Shown here: positions 1 through 7,028 of the stretch, one piece after another | Layout: each line of letters opens with the position of its first letter | How positions within the stretch are numbered: position 1 is the first letter of the stretch | Source: Chloroflexota bacterium | Lineage (GTDB): Bacteria; Chloroflexota; Anaerolineae; Anaerolineales; UBA4823 | Length of the DNA stretch: 64,000 nucleotides | NCBI GenBank assembly: GCA_029782365.1 | Contig: JAKOUW010000240.1 | Coordinates: 1-64,000 of the forward strand | Direction of reading: 5' to 3' | Translations under genes and position numbers: made by a program | The notes under the pieces: generated by a model | What the model was told of the DNA's origin: nothing | Database searches by the model: none | What the model saw: the letters and a program-made list of their open reading frames with translations, nothing else

Positions 1-1515
1 CTTGCGGACTTCATCGGCGACGACGGCAAAGCCTTTGCCATGTTCGCCGGCGCGTGCGGCTTCGATGGCGGCGTTGAGGGCGAGCAGGTTGGTTTGGGAA
101 GCGATGTCTTCGATGGTTTCGACGATAGCGCCGATCTGATCAGAGCGCTGGCCCATTTCCTGGACTTTCTGAGCGGAGAGGCCGACTTTGAGTTTGATGG
201 ATTCCATGCCCTGGATGGTTTCCTGGACGGTGATAGAGCCTTTGCGGGCGGCATCGGCAGCGGCGGCGGAGTCGCGGGTCACGGCTTGGGCGTTGCCGGA
301 GACCTGCTGGATGGCGGAAGTGATGGTGGTGGTGATGTTGGAGGCCTTGCCGACGGCCTGCGCCTGTTCCTGGGCGCCCTTGGCAACGCCGTCGATAGCG
401 CGGCTCATCTGTTCGACGGAACCAGCGGTGCGGGTGACAGACTCGGACTGTTGGGCGGTGCCCTTGGCGACCTGCTGAACGGTGGCGGCGATCTGGGAAG
501 TGGCCTGGCCGGCCTGGTTGGCGGCGGAAGCCAGTTGTCCTGAAGCAGCCGTCAGGCTGTTGGCGCTCTCGGCGACCATGCTGACGGAGCGGCTCAAATT
601 GGTGATCATTTGCACGAAGGCGGTGCCGAGTTCGTCCTTTTGAGACTTGGGAGCTACTTTGACAGTCAGGTCGTTTTCGGCGATCAAGTTGGCGGCGTTG
701 CCGATTTCCTGCAGGTAGTTGATCAGGCTGTCGAAGGCTTTGCCGATGTTGCCGATCTCATCCTGGCGCTTGCGCACCTGGTCTTTGACGGCTTCGCTGA
801 CTTCGCGGGCCAATTCACCCACCGCCAGCCCGTTGGCGATCCCAACTACAATCCCCAGGGGGATGGTGATATTGTTTGAGATGAAAATGCCCAGTGCGAT
901 GGCAATCAAAACGCTGATGATGCTGATGACCAGGAGCAAATTTCGTGAAGAAGTGAATTGGTCTTCCGAATCTTTATACATACCCTGCGCCAAGGTCTCA
1001 TTAATCGAGATGAGAGTATCCATAGCTGTCCCCAGGGCTTTGCGGGCGTTCGATGCAGTTCCGCCGTCCTTCAGACTGGTCAGAGCGGTTTCGACATTCC
1101 CCGCATCAGCATCGGAAAACACTTTTTGGATGGCGGTAAGATAGGTTCCCCAGGCCGCATCGAAATTGGCGAGTTGGGTTTTTTCGTCCTGGCTGGTAGC
1201 GTGCGGGCGGTAATCTACAAACAGATTGTTCACTTTGGTGATCGATGCATCTATTTCCGATTTGGTCTTGGCACGTTCTTCGGGAATGAGCAAGTACTTG
1301 TAAACATCTCCTCGGATGCGGTAGAGCTCTGTCGAAGCTTTCCCGATATACTCGATCGGCATAGTGTTATCGTTGAATAATGTATCAATATTGTTGTACA
1401 TGGAATTTGTGCCGTTGTAGCCAATGACAGCGACAACGACCAGGATCAGCGCGATCACCATGAACCCGCCAATTAATTTAATGCCTGTTTTCAGATTGTT
1501 GAACCATGTGAACAT
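1..1515 (-). CDS. Methyl-accepting chemotaxis protein (3' end outside window)
   Basis: Transmembrane chemoreceptor that senses a ligand and controls CheA. I translated 505 residues to the window edge. TM1 is about residues 11-33, a helical periplasmic-type (four-helix-bundle-like) sensor spans about 34-190, TM2 about 192-213, and HAMP plus signalling helices follow. The conserved hairpin tip is present (IASQTNLLALNAAIEAARAG and GKGFAVVADEVR), and the protein is cut just after it, so the C-terminal methylation helix is missing only because the window ends. ATG at 1515 has a good Shine-Dalgarno (GGGAGGG, 1521-1527 complement). It lies downstream of the che operon terminator at 1648-1693 and is therefore probably its own transcription unit. 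Confidence 0.95.
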   Translation of the reverse strand, partial: MFTWFNNLKTGIKLIGGFMVIALILVVVAVIGYNGTNSMYNNIDTLFNDNTMPIEYIGKASTELYRIRGDVYKYLLIPEERAKTKSEIDASITKVNNLFVDYRPHATSQDEKTQLANFDAAWGTYLTAIQKVFSDADAGNVETALTSLKDGGTASNARKALGTAMDTLISINETLAQGMYKDSEDQFTSSRNLLLVISIISVLIAIALGIFISNNITIPLGIVVGIANGLAVGELAREVSEAVKDQVRKRQDEIGNIGKAFDSLINYLQEIGNAANLIAENDLTVKVAPKSQKDELGTAFVQMITNLSRSVSMVAESANSLTAASGQLASAANQAGQATSQIAATVQQVAKGTAQQSESVTRTAGSVEQMSRAIDGVAKGAQEQAQAVGKASNITTTITSAIQQVSGNAQAVTRDSAAAADAARKGSITVQETIQGMESIKLKVGLSAQKVQEMGQRSDQIGAIVETIEDIASQTNLLALNAAIEAARAGEHGKGFAVVADEVRK

Positions 1516-1647
1516 AAGTACCCTCCCGATATTTTGCCAGGAAATCTTGATTTCTTGTGATAAAAAACGCTATTATTGTTGTAAAAAATATAATAAAAGG
1601 TATCAGTAAAATCCAAGTGAACAGGGTATAAATTTCGAGTAAATAAA

Positions 1648-1693
1648 CCAACAGCGGAGAAGCGAGTGGATAAACTCGTTTCTCCGCTGTTGG
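1648..1693 (-). terminator. Terminator of the chemotaxis operon
   Basis: Long near-perfect inverted repeat with outer arms CCAACAGCGGAGAA and TTCTCCGCTGTTGG, an inner CGAGT/ACTCG pair and a short loop. On the minus strand it is followed by TTTATTT (complement of 1641-1647). It lies 18 nt past the stop of the last cheX and separates the operon from the receptor gene. Confidence 0.85.
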
Positions 1694-1710
1694 CTGGCTT
1701 CCATGCCTAA

Positions 1711-2178
1711 TTATTTTGTTTTTTCGCGCAGCGCCAGGTGGATATCAATTGAACCACATTCAGAGACCAGAGGAACAACCAGGCGAGTGAAATCCAGGGT
1801 GGAGATCGTGGCCCCTTTTCCTTTTAACAGCGTAGGTGGAGAAATTGTGGCTTCGTACCCGTTGCTAGCTAATTTAACGCCCGCCCGGCCGGTAATTACA
1901 TTGCCCAGCTCGGCTACTCCACTTTGCGCCAGGCTATCAAAAACAGGCAGGGTTTCGCCTAATATTTTCGAGGCAAGTGTGAGGGCAGTCTTTTCGGACA
2001 TGCCGTAAAATACACTGCCCCACACTTCTCCAACCAGGCTGAGAATCACAGTCACATCATCGGTGTGGTAATGGTCCTTCTCCAGGCGTAAATCTCCGCG
2101 TGAAAATGTATATCTGGTTTCTGAGAGCAGCACTTCGGATGCGGCTTCGATAAAGGGGTTTAGAAAATGCACATTCAT
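1711..2178 (-). CDS. cheX: CheX-type CheY-P phosphatase, copy 2
   Basis: 155-residue CheX/CheC-superfamily protein, expected to dephosphorylate CheY-P in the cytoplasm. It carries the family helix SGVAELGNVITGRA with the catalytic Glu-x-x-Asn pair, followed about 20 residues later by a Pro-Pro turn (ISPPTL). It starts MNVHFLNPFIEA, almost identical to the start of the gene upstream (2236-2757), so the pair is a tandem duplication. It is the last gene of the operon, just before the terminator. The full residue set suggests an active phosphatase; which response regulator it serves is not visible. Confidence 0.88.
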   Translation of the reverse strand: MNVHFLNPFIEAASEVLLSETRYTFSRGDLRLEKDHYHTDDVTVILSLVGEVWGSVFYGMSEKTALTLASKILGETLPVFDSLAQSGVAELGNVITGRAGVKLASNGYEATISPPTLLKGKGATISTLDFTRLVVPLVSECGSIDIHLALREKTK

Positions 2179-2235
2179 TCAAAGCTCCTCATTAATCAGC
2201 CTGGAAATTATCTTCTCAAATGGCCTGCACGGCGC

Positions 2236-2757
2236 TTATTTTTCGTTTGAGCCCGGAATTGTCAGCGGTACCGGGTTTGTTTCGAGCGAGCCCACCAAGC
2301 TTTCGCGCAGCGCCAGGTGAGAAATAACCTCTCCGACATTCGTTGACATCGGAACGACAATGCGCGAGAAGTCCAATGTAGAAATGGTGACTCCTTTGCC
2401 CTCAATCAAGGTGGGCGGTGAAATGTTGGCCGAATATCCAGCCTGCGAAAGCTTAACCGTGGCACGCCCTGTGATGACATTCCCCAGTTCAGCGATACCG
2501 CTCTGGGCAAGATTGTCGAATTTACTGAATTCCTGGCCCATCACCTGTGACACCAGCGCCAGCGCTGTGGGGATGGACATGCTGTACAGCACAACACCCT
2601 GCACCTGGCCGATCAGGCTGATTAATACGGTAATATCATCAGAGGTCATGGATGATTTTTGCAGTGTAAGCGCGCCTCGATTGACTTCAACCTGGCACTC
2701 AGCCTTTAAAACTTCAACGGCAGCTTCGATAAAGGGATTGAGAAATTTAACATTCAT
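2236..2757 (-). CDS. cheX: CheX-type CheY-P phosphatase, copy 1
   Basis: 173-residue CheX-family protein. The motif SGIAELGNVITGRA gives the Glu-x-x-Asn catalytic pair and ISPPTLIEG follows. It matches the 1711-2178 protein along most of its length but has a divergent C-terminal tail of about 20 residues. The start at 2757 lies 2 nt after the HDOD stop, so the two are probably translationally coupled. With CheC upstream, this operon carries three phosphatase-fold proteins for one visible CheY. Confidence 0.88.
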   Translation of the reverse strand: MNVKFLNPFIEAAVEVLKAECQVEVNRGALTLQKSSMTSDDITVLISLIGQVQGVVLYSMSIPTALALVSQVMGQEFSKFDNLAQSGIAELGNVITGRATVKLSQAGYSANISPPTLIEGKGVTISTLDFSRIVVPMSTNVGEVISHLALRESLVGSLETNPVPLTIPGSNEK

Positions 2758-2759
2758 AC

Positions 2760-3611
2760 CTATTTCCTGTTCATAGTCAGCATCAGTTTGGCTTCCTCGA
2801 CAAAGGGCAAAACTTTTTCAACCAGCTCATTCAAGCGATCAGGCTTCCAGCTGACGCGTTCAAACGCCTGGGGATCAACTTCATACTGTAAGCCATCTTT
2901 GCCTAACCCAACCCCCAACATCATCATTGCAGAATCAGCAACGTGCACAGAAGCCGCCAAAATTGCTCCTTCCGTGGCTTTGGACGGTTGGTGATGGTAG
3001 CGAATCGCATTGACCAGGGGTCCAGGCAGGCGCCAATTGACTGCGATGGCGGCACCCATTTCGGCGTGATCCACGCCGAAATGAGCGCTTTCCAAATCTT
3101 CAAAGGAATATCCTTGCCAATCAGCAGCGGTTGTATCGACGTTGCGCAGGACCATTTCAAATCCCAGCTTCCCAACATCGCACAACAGACCTGCATGATA
3201 AGCTTCTTCTGCCACCTGGTTGCCAAAACGGCCTGCAATCAAGCGCGCTCCAGCCGCTACCCCCATGGCGTGCTGCCACAATTCGCCGCGCTCCAGTCCA
3301 TATCCGGGCATCGGACGTTCGAGCACGGCAGCAACAGACGCAGCCAATACCAGGCTGTGCAGTGTGCGCATTCCCAGGTAGGTGACTGCCTGTTGTACGG
3401 TGGAAGCTGGAAATTTAATGCCATAATACGCCGAGTTCGCCCAGCGCAAAACAAGGGCAGCCAGGGCCTGGTCCATAGCCAGAATACCAGCCAGGTCGCG
3501 CATATTGGTATCTGGGTCGCGAATCATTTCCAGCGCTCGCCTGGCGACAAGCGGCATGGGTGGGAGCTCACCAACCAGACTGATCAATTGTTCAACGGTA
3601 TATCGAGGCAT
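2760..3611 (-). CDS. HDOD-domain signalling protein
   Basis: About 283 residues. An HDOD domain (a non-catalytic relative of HD hydrolases) covers roughly residues 10-210: it starts with SLVGELPPMPLVARRALEMI and contains LLCDVGKLGFEMVL where the metal-binding His-Asp would sit in a true HD, so hydrolase activity is unlikely. HDOD proteins are common partners in chemotaxis and c-di-GMP circuits; the role here is inferred from the operon between cheR and cheX. I prefer ATG 3611, with AAAGG about 11 nt upstream; an in-frame GTG at 3620 lies too close to that site. Confidence 0.85.
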   Translation of the reverse strand: MPRYTVEQLISLVGELPPMPLVARRALEMIRDPDTNMRDLAGILAMDQALAALVLRWANSAYYGIKFPASTVQQAVTYLGMRTLHSLVLAASVAAVLERPMPGYGLERGELWQHAMGVAAGARLIAGRFGNQVAEEAYHAGLLCDVGKLGFEMVLRNVDTTAADWQGYSFEDLESAHFGVDHAEMGAAIAVNWRLPGPLVNAIRYHHQPSKATEGAILAASVHVADSAMMMLGVGLGKDGLQYEVDPQAFERVSWKPDRLNELVEKVLPFVEEAKLMLTMNRK

Positions 3612-3626
3612 GGTTTTCACAGCCTT

Positions 3627-4430
3627 TCATTTGTTGGCTTTGTAGAAAGATATGCCTGCCCCGGCAAATCCCAGTTCTTGCGGTCGAGGTAAGATCTCTG
3701 TTGCTCCAACAAAAAGGTATCCTCCCGGCCGCAAAGCCTGGCTGAACCGCCGATAAAGCATATCTTTCGTCTCGGTCGTAAAATAAATGACGACATTACG
3801 GCAAATAATCAAATCCATATCGGTAGGGAAGGGGTCTGAAAGCAGGTTGTGTTCTTTAAAATCGATCTTTTTCAAGACGCTTTGTTTGACCCGGTAAGGT
3901 GGACCACCAGCGTCCAGGTATTTTGAGCGCTGCGCCGGGCTTAGATTGGCGATTTCATCGTTGTTAAATCCACCACCACTCATGGCGCGCGAAATTGCGC
4001 CTTTGTCCAAATCGGTTGCCAGGATAGTGTGGTGGCGCTGAGGCGCAATTTCGTCTAACAACATCACGATTGTGTACGGCTCTGCGCCAATTGAACAGCC
4101 AGCGCTCCAAATACGCAGTCCTGGGCTGCTGGGGCGTAACTGCAGAGCGGCACGCAGAAGCTCCGGCATCACCTGCTCGCGCAAGGCAGTCCATCTCTCT
4201 GGATCGCGAAATAAAGCGGTCACGTTGATGGTCAGGTAATCGCGAAAGCGCAGCATTTCTTTTGAATCGCTGCGCACGCGGGCAAAATAATCTGCCCAGG
4301 TTGGAGCTCCTGACCGTACCAACCACGAATCGAGCCTGCGGCGCATTTGTTCGTCTTTGTAATGATCCAAATCAATTCGCATGATTTGCTTGATCTGGCT
4401 TTTTATGGTTTGATAGAGCTGCATTTCCAT
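3627..4430 (-). CDS. cheR: CheR chemoreceptor glutamate methyltransferase
   Basis: S-adenosylmethionine-dependent methyltransferase that methylates receptor glutamates for adaptation. 267 residues, normal for the family. The N-terminal helical CheR_N region is followed by the catalytic domain, with SAGCSIGAEPYTI (the SAM-binding CSxGxEPY motif), LATDLDKGAI and LIICRNVVIYF. No TPR or pentapeptide-tether extension is present. It lies between cheB and the HDOD gene, with 20-nt and 15-nt gaps, and acts opposite CheB. Confidence 0.95.
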   Translation of the reverse strand: MEMQLYQTIKSQIKQIMRIDLDHYKDEQMRRRLDSWLVRSGAPTWADYFARVRSDSKEMLRFRDYLTINVTALFRDPERWTALREQVMPELLRAALQLRPSSPGLRIWSAGCSIGAEPYTIVMLLDEIAPQRHHTILATDLDKGAISRAMSGGGFNNDEIANLSPAQRSKYLDAGGPPYRVKQSVLKKIDFKEHNLLSDPFPTDMDLIICRNVVIYFTTETKDMLYRRFSQALRPGGYLFVGATEILPRPQELGFAGAGISFYKANK

Positions 4431-4450
4431 AAGTAAACTTACTCCCCCGG

Positions 4451-5533
4451 CTAATTTGCAACAGCCTGTTGGATCGCTTTGGCGACTTCGGGCAGGGGCA
4501 CTACCAGGTTTGTTACCCCGGCTTCATAAACACTGCGCGGCATACCCCAAACAACTGAACTTGACTCGGCTTCCGCGATCACATACCCTCCCATGCTGTG
4601 CACCAGGGCAGAGCCATTCGTACCGTCACTGCCCATACCTGTTAGAATGACGCTGATCGTGGACGCGCCATACCGCTGTGCAATGGAAATCATGGTGACG
4701 TCGATTGCCGGGCGAACGCCGTGCACAGTTGGGTTTTGGTTGAGCGTCACCTGGCCTTCGCGGTCCAAAACCATATGGAAGCCGCCTGGAGCGAGCAAGG
4801 CGCGGCCAATTTCAGGCCGGTCGCCAGGCGCGGCTTCTTTGACTCCGAGTTGTGAAAGGCTGTCTAATCTTTCAGCCAGGGAGCGGGTAAAACCTACCGG
4901 CATATGCTGAACGATAACCACCGCCGCTGGCAGGTTGGCCGGGAGCTGTGGGATCACCGTATTCAGCGCCCGCGGTCCGCCCGTTGATGAACCGATGACA
5001 ACGATTTTATCTGTCGTGCGCATGGCGCGGACGCTGCGTCCACGAGCAGACCCGTTAGTCGATTTTTCCGCCATCTCTCCAGGGATGGCGTACACACGCG
5101 CTCGCGCTGCCCGGCGAATCTTCAAAACCACATCATCCATCACCGTATCAATATTGGCTTTGTTCGTTGGCTTAGAGACAAAATCCACGGCCCCGGCTGT
5201 CAGCGCCTGCACGGTTTCTCGAGCGCCTTCGGTGGTCAGACTGCTGAGCATAATCACCGGTCGGGGAAACTCGGCCATGATTCGGCGCAGAGTTCCCAGG
5301 CCATCCAGGCGCGGCATTTCCACATCTAAGGTGACCACATCTGGGTTGAACTTTGGAATGAGTTCCAGGGCTTCAATGCCATCGCGCGCAGAGCCAACCA
5401 CCAAAAGGCCATTGGATTCATTCAGGTGCTTGGTAATTGCAAAGCGCATAAAAGCGGAATCGTCAACTACCAGCACGCGGATTGGTTGACCGGCTGGAGT
5501 AGCAAGATCTGGCGTTGACGGGGTCATTTTCAT
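4451..5533 (-). CDS. cheB: CheB receptor methylesterase/glutamine deamidase
   Basis: 360 residues. The receiver domain (about 18-140) has acidic pocket VVDDS and phospho-acceptor Asp70 in VTLDVEMP. A linker leads to the esterase domain (about 174-358) with Ser183 in GSSTGGP, His210 in VQHMP and Asp303 in GMGSDG, so the catalytic triad is complete. It removes methyl groups from receptors, activated by CheA phosphorylation. ATG 5533 lies 7 nt after the cheY stop. Confidence 0.96.
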   Translation of the reverse strand: MKMTPSTPDLATPAGQPIRVLVVDDSAFMRFAITKHLNESNGLLVVGSARDGIEALELIPKFNPDVVTLDVEMPRLDGLGTLRRIMAEFPRPVIMLSSLTTEGARETVQALTAGAVDFVSKPTNKANIDTVMDDVVLKIRRAARARVYAIPGEMAEKSTNGSARGRSVRAMRTTDKIVVIGSSTGGPRALNTVIPQLPANLPAAVVIVQHMPVGFTRSLAERLDSLSQLGVKEAAPGDRPEIGRALLAPGGFHMVLDREGQVTLNQNPTVHGVRPAIDVTMISIAQRYGASTISVILTGMGSDGTNGSALVHSMGGYVIAEAESSSVVWGMPRSVYEAGVTNLVVPLPEVAKAIQQAVAN

Positions 5534-5540
5534 GGAATGA

Positions 5541-5897
5541 TTATCCTAAAATTTTACTGATGGCGTTGATAACACGTTCACGCTCAAAAGGCTTGACGAT
5601 AAAATCGCGCGCCCCAGATTTAATCGCTTCCAGCACAACCGATTCCTGTCCTAAAGCAGTCAGCATGATGATGCGGGCTTTTGGATCGTATGAGCGGATC
5701 GCTTTCAGAGCTGAGAGGCCATCCATTTCGGGCATCGTAATATCCATGAGCACCAGGTCGGGGTGGATGATTTTATACTGCTCCACGGCCCGGGCGCCAT
5801 TTTCCGCCTCCACAATTTCATGCCCATCTCCGCTGAGCATCTTTGATATACGAACTCGTAAAAACTCTGCATCATCCACAATTAAGATTTTCGCCAT
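5541..5897 (-). CDS. cheY: CheY response regulator
   Basis: 118-residue stand-alone receiver with every key residue: acidic pair Asp8-Asp9, phospho-acceptor Asp52 (LMDITMP), Thr80 and Lys102 (VKPF). It should carry the signal from CheA to the flagellar switch. It lies between cheD and cheB in the operon. With no output domain and this context, a motor CheY is the simplest reading. The phosphatases CheC and CheX encoded nearby are its likely regulators. Confidence 0.95.
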   Translation of the reverse strand: MAKILIVDDAEFLRVRISKMLSGDGHEIVEAENGARAVEQYKIIHPDLVLMDITMPEMDGLSALKAIRSYDPKARIIMLTALGQESVVLEAIKSGARDFIVKPFERERVINAISKILG

Positions 5898-5929
5898 TCT
5901 TATTCCTCCAAAAGAAATTTCCAGCCCGA

Positions 5930-6412
5930 TTAAATTTCGCGCTCATTATTTCCAACTGTCCGGATGGTCATCCGTCCATCATTAACGTAAAAACGCACGG
6001 TGCGCCCTGTGTTACCGCCAACTTCATATCCCAAAACTTTCAGGTTCATTTGCGCCAATACTTTATGGGTAGCATCGATGTTGCGCGAGCCAATATCAAA
6101 AGTGTTGGTGAAGCCTGGCGCAACCAGCATATTTGCGCCCCCTGCCATGCGAACAACCATACGCGAGCGGAGAGCGCCAGCTCGGGTAAGCATATCTACC
6201 AACATAGGTATCCCGGTATCAACGTACTTTGACGCGGAGTCCCCACTGCCTGGGTGAATTGGAAGGATAGCGTGAAGCAAACCAGCTACGCGGGTCACCG
6301 GGTCATAAATGCCAATTCCCATGCAGGATCCTAAGCCATACGCAATTAATAAATCCTGCGGGTCTCGGCTCATTTTGATTTCACCCAGACCGACGGCAAG
6401 CTGGTTACCCAT
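5930..6412 (-). CDS. cheD: CheD receptor glutamine deamidase
   Basis: 160 residues from ATG 6412, which overlaps the cheC stop by 8 nt (ATGGGTAA) and has GGGGGAG just upstream; an in-frame start at 6436 would overlap cheC further. The deamidase core shows catalytic Cys in GLGSCMGIGIYD and His in GLLHAILP. CheD deamidates receptor glutamines and, in Bacillus-type systems, binds CheC and raises its phosphatase activity. The overlap with cheC fits such a partnership. Confidence 0.93.
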   Translation of the reverse strand: MGNQLAVGLGEIKMSRDPQDLLIAYGLGSCMGIGIYDPVTRVAGLLHAILPIHPGSGDSASKYVDTGIPMLVDMLTRAGALRSRMVVRMAGGANMLVAPGFTNTFDIGSRNIDATHKVLAQMNLKVLGYEVGGNTGRTVRFYVNDGRMTIRTVGNNEREI

Positions 6413-7028
6413 TGCTCCCCCGTTCTCGTTTGGCAATTGCTTCTAAGGTGTAGCGATCCGGGATCATCCAGAAATCTGTATTGACGGCCCTCCCCTGACA
6501 GCTAAATGTTGCCTGGATCATCATGACATGCTCACTGAGCTGGGCAGCAGTCGCCAGAACGATATCCAATACCGCGCCAACCATGTCCACCATCACCGCT
6601 GGGGGAGATGGACGGAGCGAAAGGCCGGTTGCTTCGGCTACAGCATTCATAAAAAATGTGCCGGTCAGATTCCCCATTTCTGCCAGCGCCGAGCGCTCGA
6701 GCGAGCCGAGCTGCTTTGTGGTGCCAGGCGGCAAGCCAATGATCATATCTGCCAGTTCGAGCGATTTTTGATAAGGAATCACCAGCATGATCTGGCCCCC
6801 CAGGTTGCCCTCGGCGCGTAAGTAGATGCCCACGGCCTCTGCTTCCGGTCCGCCCAGCAGGTTCGGAATATCAGCCAGCGGAACCAGCTTGACGCCTGGA
6901 TTTTCAACTTCCAATGATTCGCCGACCATTCCAGAAAGCCCGCGAGCTGCGTTATAAATGCCAACATTGGCCATTTTATTCAGCATTTCAATGAGCCGCA
7001 GGTCAAATTTGTTGTTTGTCTGGCTCAT
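6405..7028 (-). CDS. cheC: CheC CheY-P phosphatase with one degenerate site
   Basis: 207 residues, two-fold symmetric CheC fold. The second half has the complete phosphatase signature: Ser-x3-Glu-x2-Asn in SALAEMGN, with a Pro 23 residues after the Asn (x22-Pro). The first half reads NKMANVGIYNA, where the residue three before the Asn is Lys instead of the catalytic Glu, so only one centre is likely active. CheC proteins normally have two centres, so this is mildly unusual. It overlaps cheA (7025) by 4 nt and cheD by 8 nt. Confidence 0.92.
   Translation of the reverse strand: MSQTNNKFDLRLIEMLNKMANVGIYNAARGLSGMVGESLEVENPGVKLVPLADIPNLLGGPEAEAVGIYLRAEGNLGGQIMLVIPYQKSLELADMIIGLPPGTTKQLGSLERSALAEMGNLTGTFFMNAVAEATGLSLRPSPPAVMVDMVGAVLDIVLATAAQLSEHVMMIQATFSCQGRAVNTDFWMIPDRYTLEAIAKRERGSNG

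Noticed and set aside
40..543. Plus-strand Gly-rich open frame
   Set aside because: It lies antisense to the conserved chemoreceptor signalling domain, and the composition is a by-product of that domain's Ala/Ser codons.
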